Below, one piece after another: positions 23,367 to 30,849 of a stretch of DNA of 37,333 nt. The DNA comes from Desulforudis sp. (GTDB lineage: Bacteria > Bacillota > Desulfotomaculia > Desulfotomaculales > Desulforudaceae). Each line of letters opens with the position of its first letter. Within the stretch, counting starts at the first letter, position 1. Below the pieces are notes generated by a model. The model ran no database searches, was not told the DNA's origin, and saw only the letters and a list, made by a program, of their open reading frames with translations. Where the stretch lies: the NCBI GenBank assembly GCA_014859075.1, contig JACUUW010000001.1, positions 1-37,333 on the forward strand, in the 5' to 3' direction. A program made the position numbers and the translations under genes.

Positions 23367-25256
23367 TTACCCGTTGTTGTTGTTGCAGGGGAAAATCTTG
23401 TGCAGGTTGTTGAACTCCTGCTTGACGGTGATGTTTTCTTCGGGGTAAGGCCGAATGGCCGATACCAGCAGGTTCTCGTGCTTCCACAGTTTGTCGATGA
23501 CTTTGAGATCGACTTCCACCCGCGGATTCTCGGTATTCACGACCCGGCAGTCTTCGATGATCATGGTCTTACAAGAACCATCAATGAATTTGATTATGTC
23601 TCGGAACGCGGCTCTGTCTTCCGGGGTGTCCTGGAAGCCGTCTCCGCTGGGAAACTCGTGGAATTTGGTGAATAGACATTCCAAGGTGATGACATCCCTG
23701 ACGACCAGGAAGACAGTTTCACCATTGACCTCGACGCTCAGGATTACCTCGACGCCGACTTCGTTATCGACCTGCAGGCAGGCCATGTCGCCGGTCTGCA
23801 CCAGGGTCTCTTGGGCACAGAAGACCCGGCAGCTTTCGAGAGTGAGTAGGCCGGTGATGTTTCGGCCGCCCCGGCAGCCGACCACGGAGTCGATGCCCGG
23901 GATCGGGGTCTCGTGGGTGAGTTCCTCGACACAAATGAGCTTGACGTCCGGTACGCAGATGTCGTGGCACTGACAGGTCGCTTCTTCCTCCTGATACCCA
24001 AACGCTTCACGCAGTTCCTCGTCGGTGAAGATGGCGCAGCAGTCGGCACAGTTTCCGGTCGGGTCAACGCACACGGCCACTGGTTCACCGAGCCACGGAA
24101 TGAAGTCAATCCTGTCACTGACCGGGTCGCCCAAACCCGTGGGATTCAGGGTCAAGTGAAACGGTCCGCTGGCGTCCCCCCACCAGTTGTTCGTTCCGTC
24201 CACCGTCTTAGCGGTGGCGTTAAAGACCCCCCAAGTGTTGTTTTCAATGTTGTTGAAGTGAATGGTGGGGTTGGCGTTACCCGGGGAATAGTAGTAAAGA
24301 TTACTCACATACACGCCCGCCCGGACGCTGTTTTTCAAAGAGTTTCCCTGTATCAGCGGTTCCAACGGGAAGGGGTCGGGCGGGATCCAGCCGCCGGGGC
24401 CCATCGAGAACAGATAAATCGCATCGCGGGCGCTGTCTTCAATCCTGTTGTTGGTGATCAGGATTTCGGCGGGCGCCGGACCCGTGGAAGGCACCCAGCC
24501 CCAAAATATGCCGGAGCGGTTGCAGTTCTTGATGGTATTGCCACTGATTTCCTCCGCCATGGACTGAATGATTACAATGCCTCCCGTTTCATCGAAACCG
24601 CCGATTCCGGCGTTCTTGATGCGGTTATCGCGGATAGTGACGTTTCGCTCGTCCCAGACCAGAGTGACACCACTGTTGAGGTGGTCCTCGATATCGTTGT
24701 CCTCGATCAGCAAACCGGAGCTGCTGGCCCGGGCGAAAATGCCGTCAATAGTGTTGTTTTTAATGGTGTTCCCAATCACCTGACTGGCACCATGGGGAAA
24801 GAGAACGACGCCCACCCGGTTGAAGCCGGTGCCCTGTCCGTTGTCTTCTATTACGTTGTTTTCGATATGCATGGCGGCCCCGTGGTTGGTCAGAACCCCC
24901 GCATTACCATGTCCGCGGATAATGTTGTTTGTAATGACGATATTGGTCAGGTTCGGAAAGGCCGCGCTGCCGGCCCGGATACCGTGCAGTGGTCCGTTTT
25001 CGATGGTGAGGCGGTTGACCGTTACGTCACCGGCGAGTATGTGAATAGTGGGGACTGCCGCCATACCTGCCGCATCCACAATCGCCACCCCGACTGCCGG
25101 ATCCGGTCCGGTGAGGGTCAGCGGCTTGTCGATAATCAACTGTTCATTGTAGGTACCCGGCGGTACCACCACCGTGGCACCAGGGGCGGCGGCGTCAATA
25201 GCGTCCTGAATAACAAAAGACCTGGTTTGGGCCTGCCGGATTTCTCCGTTACTCAT
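23367..25256 (-). CDS. parallel beta-helix protein with cysteine-rich C-terminal domain
   Basis: The 629-residue protein has no signal peptide. Residues about 15-400 form a right-handed parallel beta-helix with PbH1-type rungs (AIDAAAPGATVVVPPGTYNE; repeated ITNNIIRG-, IENNVIEDNG-, IEDNDIEDH- type turns) like NosD and pectate-lyase folds. After a NNWWGDASGPFH closing motif comes a 225-residue domain with about 14 cysteines (NCADCCAIFTDEELREAFGY, CQCHDICVPD, VGCRGGRNITG), ending in CNNNNG. The same domain forms most of the gene at 28219. I know no name for the C-terminal domain. The ATG at 25256 follows GAGGG. A role on the spore or mother-cell side is inferred from the neighbourhood only. Confidence 0.85.
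   Translation of the reverse strand: MSNGEIRQAQTRSFVIQDAIDAAAPGATVVVPPGTYNEQLIIDKPLTLTGPDPAVGVAIVDAAGMAAVPTIHILAGDVTVNRLTIENGPLHGIRAGSAAFPNLTNIVITNNIIRGHGNAGVLTNHGAAMHIENNVIEDNGQGTGFNRVGVVLFPHGASQVIGNTIKNNTIDGIFARASSSGLLIEDNDIEDHLNSGVTLVWDERNVTIRDNRIKNAGIGGFDETGGIVIIQSMAEEISGNTIKNCNRSGIFWGWVPSTGPAPAEILITNNRIEDSARDAIYLFSMGPGGWIPPDPFPLEPLIQGNSLKNSVRAGVYVSNLYYYSPGNANPTIHFNNIENNTWGVFNATAKTVDGTNNWWGDASGPFHLTLNPTGLGDPVSDRIDFIPWLGEPVAVCVDPTGNCADCCAIFTDEELREAFGYQEEEATCQCHDICVPDVKLICVEELTHETPIPGIDSVVGCRGGRNITGLLTLESCRVFCAQETLVQTGDMACLQVDNEVGVEVILSVEVNGETVFLVVRDVITLECLFTKFHEFPSGDGFQDTPEDRAAFRDIIKFIDGSCKTMIIEDCRVVNTENPRVEVDLKVIDKLWKHENLLVSAIRPYPEENITVKQEFNNLHKIFPCNNNNG
23703..23981. repeat. 279-bp inverted repeat, left arm (inside beta-helix gene)
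   Basis: This segment is the reverse complement of 28450-28728 with 3 mismatches out of 279, including 179 consecutive identical bases. Flanking parts of the two homologous domains are clearly more diverged. Both arms are coding. Confidence 0.93.
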
Positions 25257-25394
25257 TATACATCCCTCGTAACATGTGTTTGTTAATTTTACAGTTTATT
25301 CCATGTAAAAGGAAGATGCTACTATTTGGACTGTAAATGCTGAGCAGGCCCAGGAAACAGCTTATCCCGTTCCAACCAATACGGTTTGAACCTT

Positions 25395-28007
25395 TCACCC
25401 GGACGTTGACGGCAACAGCTGAACCCGTGCCGGAATCCCGGGCACGATTCCGGGTTTTCGGTAAAAAACCACAACCACCCGTAAGGGACAACAGTCCGCG
25501 GTTCCTCCCACGACCCGGTCGACCGTACCGTTAAGTTCTTCACCCCCTACGGTCACCAGCGCCGTCAAGCCCTGCAGTTGCGAAACGGGGAGCGCCCACT
25601 CCTCTAGCAGGATGGATACCTGGAAACGGTCCGGGTCCTTGATGTGGGCCAGCACCACGTCCGGCCGGACCGCCGCGCCTTTTTCGACTAACAGGGCGGC
25701 GACTTTTCCCGCCACCGGCGACACCACCGTGTAGTCCGCCAGCCTCTCCTGGAGGTGCCGCTGGGCCTCGCGCAGGCGGTTCAATTCAATCTGCTCGGCC
25801 TTGAGGCCCGCAAGATCCGCCCCTGCAACCACGCGACCGAGCGGTTGACCAGCCGCCACGGTGTCGCCCTCGGCCACATACAGGTCGGCCAGCCGGCCGT
25901 CCTGTGCCGCACGCACGGGGAATTCTACTTTTTCCACCGCGCACAGCGTCTCCAGCTGGCCGTCTACCGTGTCGAGCACGATCCGCGGCCCAGGTGCTTC
26001 CCGCACTTCACCGCCGGTTTCCGGCCCTTCCGGCTGATCATCGGTGGGCAAAACGCCGCCGTACTCGCGCAGTATCCGCACCCGGAACCGGGTTCCCTCT
26101 TCGCCGGCGCGGCCGCCCGTCACCGGTGAAACCAACACTGCTTCAACCCTGTCGTGCTCCGGCAGGTATAAATCCACCGCCAACCCCTCGTCGAGTAACT
26201 GAAACCCAGGCCCTCCTTGACTCAGCGTGACGTCCAGCAACCGGTCGGAGAGAAGGGTGGCGATAACTGTGTCTGCAGTGACGTCCGCACCCGGCTGCAC
26301 ATACACCCCGGTAACGATCCCGGCCAGTTCGGATTTGAGCTCCAATTCCTTTCCTTGAGACAGACTGCCCATTCTCACCCAGCATTTGTCAATTTCGAAC
26401 TGGAGCTGGGAAAGCGCGAACTCGGTTTCGCGGGAATCAATCCGCAGCACAGCCTGCCCCTCGGTAACCGAGTCACCCGGTTCCACCTCGACCGCCGTCA
26501 CTAAACCGAACTCTTTGCCGTAAAGCTCCCTGGTTGCCGGAGCAACCACACCCTCCCCAACGGCCAGGACATGCTGGTTATTTTGAATTGCGAACACGCC
26601 CCACACGTCGTACTTGTTTATCCACCAGCCCACGGCCATGCCCAAAAACACCAATATAATGACCGTCAGGAGCAGAGTCCGACCCTTAGGTGAGTACCCA
26701 TCCCGGCTGACCTTGCCCCCTATTTGTTCTTTCTCCGGGTTCCGGGTTCGATCCGGTTTATCCTCTCTATAGGCCTTCCCATTACAGGCACCTTCGGCCC
26801 CGGTGTGCGCCCCAGGTGCCGGCTTTCCCGTCTCGGTTTCCCGGGGCTCGCTGTCCGTCGCGGTATCTTTGCGCCGCACGCCCCCCCCGGCCTGTGCTCC
26901 TTCGTCCGCAACCATGTCTTCAGCTATATCCTCCATATCCCCGCCGCCGGCCTCGTTTTCGTAATGTTGAGGACCGGCGGCATTGGCGGCGACAGCACCA
27001 AAACTCATACCCGGTGCCGAACTGTCTTCTTTCATCGGGTCGTCTTCTTCCTCTTCACTTTCCGCCGTCACACCGGTAAGAGTAAGCAGGGCCAGGCTTG
27101 TGTATATCACTGCGGTGGATTCCTTTTCTCCGGCACCCACCCACCGGCCGTCGGGTTGCTGGCAGCTGACCAGGAAATCCGCCATGTAGTCCCGCCGATC
27201 GCGCGCACCGAACATACCCGCAGCAGGCTCCAACATACCCGCGTGCCCAAGACTAAAAAGGTAATGATAATGCCAGCCGTAAGGAACATGTGTACCGGAT
27301 AGGGCGGCGTGGTGAACACCCAGCCGTTCCAACGCCCCGCCGGCCAGATTCCGGGCCTGGGACCGCACCTCCTGATCCGGCGAGGACAGACTGATCGTCA
27401 TCAGGCCGCATAAGGCCCCCGCGGTCATGGCCGGTAAGACAACAGCATCGCTGTTGAGCGGGTGATCACCCGGGCTGTAGACGAAGCTGCCATCCTTGTT
27501 GACGGCGTGGTTTTGGCGGTACCAGGCCAAGGCCCGCCGCCACGTCTCGGGCGGCACCGTTAACCCCCAAGCCCCGGCCTCCCGCAGGGCCAGCAGGGCA
27601 AACTGGGTGTTCGAGCCGTCCGCCGCCTGGGAGTCGCGGCAGTGACCCCAGCCGCCGTAAGACCACAAATGCTCGGGATCAGCGTGCTGGGCTCCAATCA
27701 GCCAGTCCGTGTCCGACTGCGCCCGCCTGAGGATGTCCGGCGTTTTGGGACCGCTAGCCAAGAGCGCCATGATCGTCAAGGCGCGGAAGTGAGTGGAGTC
27801 GGAAGGCCGGCAGTTCAGGATGTAGGCCACCGCGTCGGCCACCGCCGGTGCTGAAGCGGGGAGCCTGGCGGCCAAGAGGGCCATTACGGCAAAACCGGTG
27901 GAACCGGGTCCCCACTGCCCGTAACCACCGCCCGCTTTCTGTTGTGCTTTGAGCCAGAGAGCACCCTTTTCGAGGGCCCGGTCTACCCGTTCCTGAAGAC
28001 TCACCAC
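25395..28007 (-). CDS. fusion of squalene-cyclase-like toroid, membrane anchor and HlyD-like region
   Basis: The 870-residue protein combines parts not usually joined. Residues 1-320 are an alpha/alpha-toroid with prenyltransferase/squalene-oxidase repeats (GSTGFAVMALLAARL; DGSNTQFALLALREAG; CQQPDGRWVGAGEKESTAV), without a DxDD cyclase motif that I could find. A polar, acidic linker (about 320-435) follows, then one membrane helix (about 441-460, TLLLTVIILVFLGMAVGWWI). The rest is HlyD-like with two biotinyl/lipoyl-type lobes (AVEVEPGDSVTEGQAVLRID; DLYVAEGDTVAAGQPLGRVV) and beta-barrel segments. The toroid would face the cytoplasm and the adaptor-like part the other side. The GTG start at 28007 has GGAGGA. 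No partner ABC transporter is in the window. Confidence 0.85.
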   Translation of the reverse strand: MVSLQERVDRALEKGALWLKAQQKAGGGYGQWGPGSTGFAVMALLAARLPASAPAVADAVAYILNCRPSDSTHFRALTIMALLASGPKTPDILRRAQSDTDWLIGAQHADPEHLWSYGGWGHCRDSQAADGSNTQFALLALREAGAWGLTVPPETWRRALAWYRQNHAVNKDGSFVYSPGDHPLNSDAVVLPAMTAGALCGLMTISLSSPDQEVRSQARNLAGGALERLGVHHAALSGTHVPYGWHYHYLFSLGHAGMLEPAAGMFGARDRRDYMADFLVSCQQPDGRWVGAGEKESTAVIYTSLALLTLTGVTAESEEEEDDPMKEDSSAPGMSFGAVAANAAGPQHYENEAGGGDMEDIAEDMVADEGAQAGGGVRRKDTATDSEPRETETGKPAPGAHTGAEGACNGKAYREDKPDRTRNPEKEQIGGKVSRDGYSPKGRTLLLTVIILVFLGMAVGWWINKYDVWGVFAIQNNQHVLAVGEGVVAPATRELYGKEFGLVTAVEVEPGDSVTEGQAVLRIDSRETEFALSQLQFEIDKCWVRMGSLSQGKELELKSELAGIVTGVYVQPGADVTADTVIATLLSDRLLDVTLSQGGPGFQLLDEGLAVDLYLPEHDRVEAVLVSPVTGGRAGEEGTRFRVRILREYGGVLPTDDQPEGPETGGEVREAPGPRIVLDTVDGQLETLCAVEKVEFPVRAAQDGRLADLYVAEGDTVAAGQPLGRVVAGADLAGLKAEQIELNRLREAQRHLQERLADYTVVSPVAGKVAALLVEKGAAVRPDVVLAHIKDPDRFQVSILLEEWALPVSQLQGLTALVTVGGEELNGTVDRVVGGTADCCPLRVVVVFYRKPGIVPGIPARVQLLPSTSG

Positions 28008-28179
28008 TGATTCCTCCGAGTCATATCCTGATTGTGCTGATTTTCCGTTAAGCCTTCATGAGACTGTTAGTCAATAGATATGTGAAAACCCGCTTCCAGT
28101 TGCCGTGATGTCGAAGCCCTGACTTACAAGATATTTTTAGGAAAATTATGGTTTCAATGGAACGCTGATGGGTAATTTC

Positions 28180-28188
28180 CATATAATG
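28180..28188 (+). promoter_or_regulatory. promoter candidate for the cysteine-rich domain gene
   Basis: CATATAATG lies about 31-39 bp before the ATG at 28219. It contains a perfect TATAAT and also fits the sigma-K -10 pattern CATAnnnT. No good sigma-A -35 lies 17 bp upstream, which slightly favours a sporulation sigma factor. Confidence 0.4.
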
Positions 28189-28218
28189 TATTGCTAAACG
28201 AAAGGGGGGTTGTGGATT

Positions 28219-29061
28219 ATGCCAGAGGAGAAAGGCTCAGTGGTCGCCGAAAACTTGGAAGCACCGGTTTTCGCCGTTCCCCAAAAACATCTGGAAACCC
28301 CTCACACCAATATCGAAAAGGAGGCAAACCCCATGGCAGACGATAAGCTTCGTCAAGTGTGTAACGACCCAAACGAGAACTGTGCCGAATGCTGCGCCAT
28401 CTTCACCGACGAGGAACTGCGTGAAGCATTTGGGTATCAAGAGGAAGTGGCGACCTGTCAGTGCCACGACATCTGCGTACCGGACGTCAAGCTCATTTGT
28501 GTCGAGGAACTCACCCACGAGACCCCGATCCCGGGCATCGACTCCGTGGTCGGCTGCCGGGGCGGCCGAAACATCACCGGCCTACTCACTCTCGAAAGCT
28601 GCCGGGTCTTCTGTGCCCAAGAGACCCTAGTGCAGACCGGCGACATGGCCTGCCTGCAGGTCGATAACGAAGTCGGCATTGAGGTAATCCTGAGCGTCGA
28701 GGTCAATGGTGAAACTGTCTTCCTGGTCATCCGGGATACCATCGAATTTGAATGTGAATTCACCGAGTTCCATGAGTTTCCCAGCGGAGACAGCTTCCAG
28801 GACACCCCGGAAGACAGGGCTGCGTTCATGGACATAATCAAATTCATCGACGGCTCCTGCAAGACCATCATCATCGAATCCTGCGAGGTCGAGAATACCG
28901 AGAATCCCCGGGTCGTCGTCGAACTCAAGGTCATCGACAAGCTGTGGAAACACGAGAACCTGCTGGTGTCGGCCATTCGGCCTTACCCGGATAACATCAC
29001 CGTCAAGCAGGTGTTCAACGCTCTGCACGAGATTCAACCTTGCAGCAACAACAACGGGTAA
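28219..29061 (+). CDS. cysteine-rich domain protein, paralog of the beta-helix gene C-terminus
   Basis: The protein (280 residues from ATG 28219) has a short Pro/Glu-rich N-terminal part and then the 225-residue cysteine-rich domain (NCAECCAIFTDEELREAFGY, CQCHDICVPDVKLICVEEL, VGCRGGRNITGLLTLESCRV), ending CSNNNG. Two in-frame starts both have excellent ribosome binding sites: ATG 28219 after AAAGGGGGG, and ATG 28333 after AAAAGGAGG. Two forms differing by 38 residues may be made. No signal peptide is seen. The function is unknown. Near-identity with the beta-helix protein's tail suggests both proteins join the same structure through this domain. Confidence 0.85.
   Translation: MPEEKGSVVAENLEAPVFAVPQKHLETPHTNIEKEANPMADDKLRQVCNDPNENCAECCAIFTDEELREAFGYQEEVATCQCHDICVPDVKLICVEELTHETPIPGIDSVVGCRGGRNITGLLTLESCRVFCAQETLVQTGDMACLQVDNEVGIEVILSVEVNGETVFLVIRDTIEFECEFTEFHEFPSGDSFQDTPEDRAAFMDIIKFIDGSCKTIIIESCEVENTENPRVVVELKVIDKLWKHENLLVSAIRPYPDNITVKQVFNALHEIQPCSNNNG
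28450..28728. repeat. 279-bp inverted repeat, right arm
   Basis: This is the reverse complement of 23703-23981 with 3 differences (28629, 28678, 28680). The arms are about 4.5 kb apart, in opposite orientation, and enclose the toroid-HlyD gene. Confidence 0.93.
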
Positions 29062-29080
29062 CAGTCATCCCAGACGCAAG

Positions 29081-29113
29081 ACCCCAGGCTTGCCAGCAGG
29101 CCTGGGGTTTCTT
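29081..29113 (+). terminator. hairpin after the cysteine-rich domain gene
   Basis: The stem ACCCCAGGC (29081-29089) / GCCTGGGGT (29100-29108) is followed by TTCTTG. It lies 19 bp after the stop codon, between convergent genes. Confidence 0.75.
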
Positions 29114-29150
29114 GTGCGGTGACGGGTTGGTCCGAACCTGGGAGCCACCT

Positions 29151-29840
29151 TCAATCTCCGGTACGACGGTCCTGCCCCGTGAGCCAGCCAATAAGCCCCG
29201 AACGACTCTCCCTTTTTTCTGTTTCAATGTCCGCGTTCTCAAGCTCCCCCCGCATCTTCGCGATAACATCCGGGCGTTTCAACTCCCGGGCGATAGTGGT
29301 CTCCAATTGCGCCAACTTGTTCTCGGCAGCGTCCAGCTTCTGCTCGATTCTATCCAACTGCTTCAGCCTTTCATCCAACACGTCCGGTCCAGGCGATTTT
29401 TTTTCGATCACGCCCAGTTCATCCACCTTCTTCTGGAGTGCTTCAAGCAGCCCCAGCTTATTGCCGACCGCCTCAAGGCCGGCATGGATCTGCTCCAGGA
29501 CGGCTTTCTGCTCAGGGCTTCCTACTTCCGTGCGATTCCAGTGCCGCGACTGGCTGAAGGGGGACTGCTTCTCCTGTTGAAGCCTCAGCTCCTTGGCGGC
29601 CTCCGGCGTGGCGCCGACTACGTAGGCTTGTGTCTTTCGCTTTTCATCCCTGCGAACCAGGTTATGGTCCTTCCTTTTCAAATCCGCACAGCCGCCCGCA
29701 GGGCCGGGGCCAGCGTATTTGATGCCATCTTTTGCCTCTTTCCCCCCCCGAGTTATGCCAACGGGTTCACGTTTGGTCACCAAAATACAGGCTGTTTGAC
29801 GGGCAGCAGCATAACGTGGCTTGGTTTTTCCTCGGGCCAT
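29151..29840 (-). CDS. hypothetical coiled-coil protein, 229 aa
   Basis: The N-terminal 90 residues are basic and low in order (MARGKTKPRYAAARQT; RRDEKRKTQAYVVGATPEAA). Residues about 100-205 form a long coiled coil with regular Leu/Ile spacing (LDERLKQLDRIEQKLDAAEN, then LAQLETTIARELKR). The C-terminus is SGLIGWLTGQDRRTGD. There is no signal peptide or membrane span. GGAGGG precedes the ATG at 29840. I recognise no family. Basic N-terminus plus coiled coil could fit a nucleic-acid-binding or scaffold role, but that is a guess. It is the last gene of the accessory block before the SRP RNA. Confidence 0.7.
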   Translation of the reverse strand: MARGKTKPRYAAARQTACILVTKREPVGITRGGKEAKDGIKYAGPGPAGGCADLKRKDHNLVRRDEKRKTQAYVVGATPEAAKELRLQQEKQSPFSQSRHWNRTEVGSPEQKAVLEQIHAGLEAVGNKLGLLEALQKKVDELGVIEKKSPGPDVLDERLKQLDRIEQKLDAAENKLAQLETTIARELKRPDVIAKMRGELENADIETEKRESRSGLIGWLTGQDRRTGD

Positions 29841-29914
29841 ACATCATCCCTCCTTATCACCGCCTACCTCAATCTATGCCCCGAGGCAAACTTTGGTGAT
29901 AAAGCCTTTACTTA

Positions 29915-29950
29915 CCAAATAAAGAGAGGGCGGTTTCCGCCCTCTCTTCA
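29915..29950 (-). terminator. terminator of the SRP RNA gene
   Basis: AAGAGAGGGCGG (29922-29933) pairs with CCGCCCTCTCTT (29937-29948), a 12-bp stem with a 3-base loop. It is followed on the minus strand by TATTTGG and lies just after the RNA 3' end. Confidence 0.85.
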
Positions 29951-29955
29951 AAAAC

Positions 29956-30229
29956 ATAGCCGTGCACCTGCCTCTGAACAATGACTTCCGGGCGTTACCG
30001 CCGCAGGTAGCTCGAGTCAGGCACCCTTGCGGCACCCGGAGGACTTCCCTTAGTGCTGCTTCCGTCAGGACCTGACACGGTTCGAGAAACTCCGTCGCGC
30101 AAGACCCAACCGTCAACACCCCTTACGACGGGCGGACCCCACAAGCCAAGCCCTCGGACAGGAATTCAACCCCGCTGTAGCGGATTGCGGGTCACAGGGC
30201 ACCGCTACCTCCCCGTCTAGCACGGCTAA
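29956..30229 (-). ncRNA. ffs: signal recognition particle RNA (large, Bacillus type)
   Basis: The S-domain core GTCAGGTCCTGACGGAAGCA followed by GCACTAAG is present, the binding site for the Ffh M domain. The 5' part has the Alu-domain sequence GCTAGACGGGGAGGTAGCGG and GGGGTTGAATTCC. The ends pair as helix 1: AGCCGTGC at the 5' end with GCACGGCT at the 3' end. The length of about 274 nt fits the long clostridial/bacillar form with an Alu domain. The RNA with Ffh targets nascent membrane and secreted proteins. In B. subtilis it lies directly before dnaX; here 6.8 kb intervene. Confidence 0.95.
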
Positions 30230-30236
30230 TATTTAA

Positions 30237-30456
30237 GTCGTTGGTCGTCAGTCTTCGGTCGTCGGTGAAGACGGGGGAGTCTTCTCCCATCCCAGACTGA
30301 TACCAGACGATTTGTTGACTTTTTGTGTTACCTACAGACGCGCCGGCCTGACGACCGACCTGGTTCTCACTGAGACAATCAAGCTTTTTTCGGAATGCGG
30401 TTGTCCGCATTCCTTCCGCCAGTCCGACGACGGACCACCGACGACTGACGACTAAA
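30237..30456. repeat. inverted-repeat-bounded element between SRP RNA and tRNA-Ser
   Basis: The left end GTCGTTGGTCGTCAGTCTTC and GGTCGTCGGTG is roughly the reverse complement of the right end CACCGACGACTGACGACTA. Near the right end is the hairpin GGAATGCGGTTGTCCGCATT, then CCTTCCGCCAGTCCGACGAC. Related pieces occur at 7486-7550, 35809-36025 and 36087-36492. There is no coding frame. It resembles a small non-autonomous repeat. Confidence 0.55.
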
Positions 30457-30461
30457 TCATA

Positions 30462-30551
30462 TGGCGGAGAGAGTGGGATTCGAACCCACGAGGCGGTTAC
30501 CCGCCCACACGCTCTCCAGGCGTGCGCCTTCATCCGCTCGGCCATCTCTCC
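30462..30551 (-). tRNA. tRNA-Ser (anticodon GGA)
   Basis: A complete class II tRNA of 90 nt including an encoded CCA. Acceptor GGAGAGA pairs with TCTCTCC, the T-arm has GGGTTCGAATCCC, and the anticodon loop is CTGGAGA within stem CACGC/GCGTG. The long variable arm is typical of serine. It reads UCC and UCU. Confidence 0.96.
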
Positions 30552-30849
30552 GGACTACAAAACCTCAGGCTCGTTTTACCACCCGACAATCGGAGAAACC
30601 CCAGAATACCGCACCTCTCCGACCACCGCAGCCTTCTCATTGTACCACTAATCGCGGCTGATTTCAACTACACCGGTACCAGCCGAATGAGAAGGCGGCG
30701 ACCGTCCGGAGACATCGGGCGAAGGACCGGATAAGGCACTTGCGCACCCGGCTGTAACATTGCGCATATCATACGGCACAGGCAGGCCGTTTGAACGGCC
30801 GGCGCAAGTCCGAACCTCCTGGAATCAGGTTTAGGAGGACGCAGCCCAG

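Noticed and set aside
23913..25286. 457-codon plus-strand frame opposite the beta-helix gene
   Set aside because: It mirrors the beta-helix repeats in antisense and has no translation signal.
29874..30119. 81-codon minus-strand frame
   Set aside because: It lies in the SRP RNA gene and its terminator.
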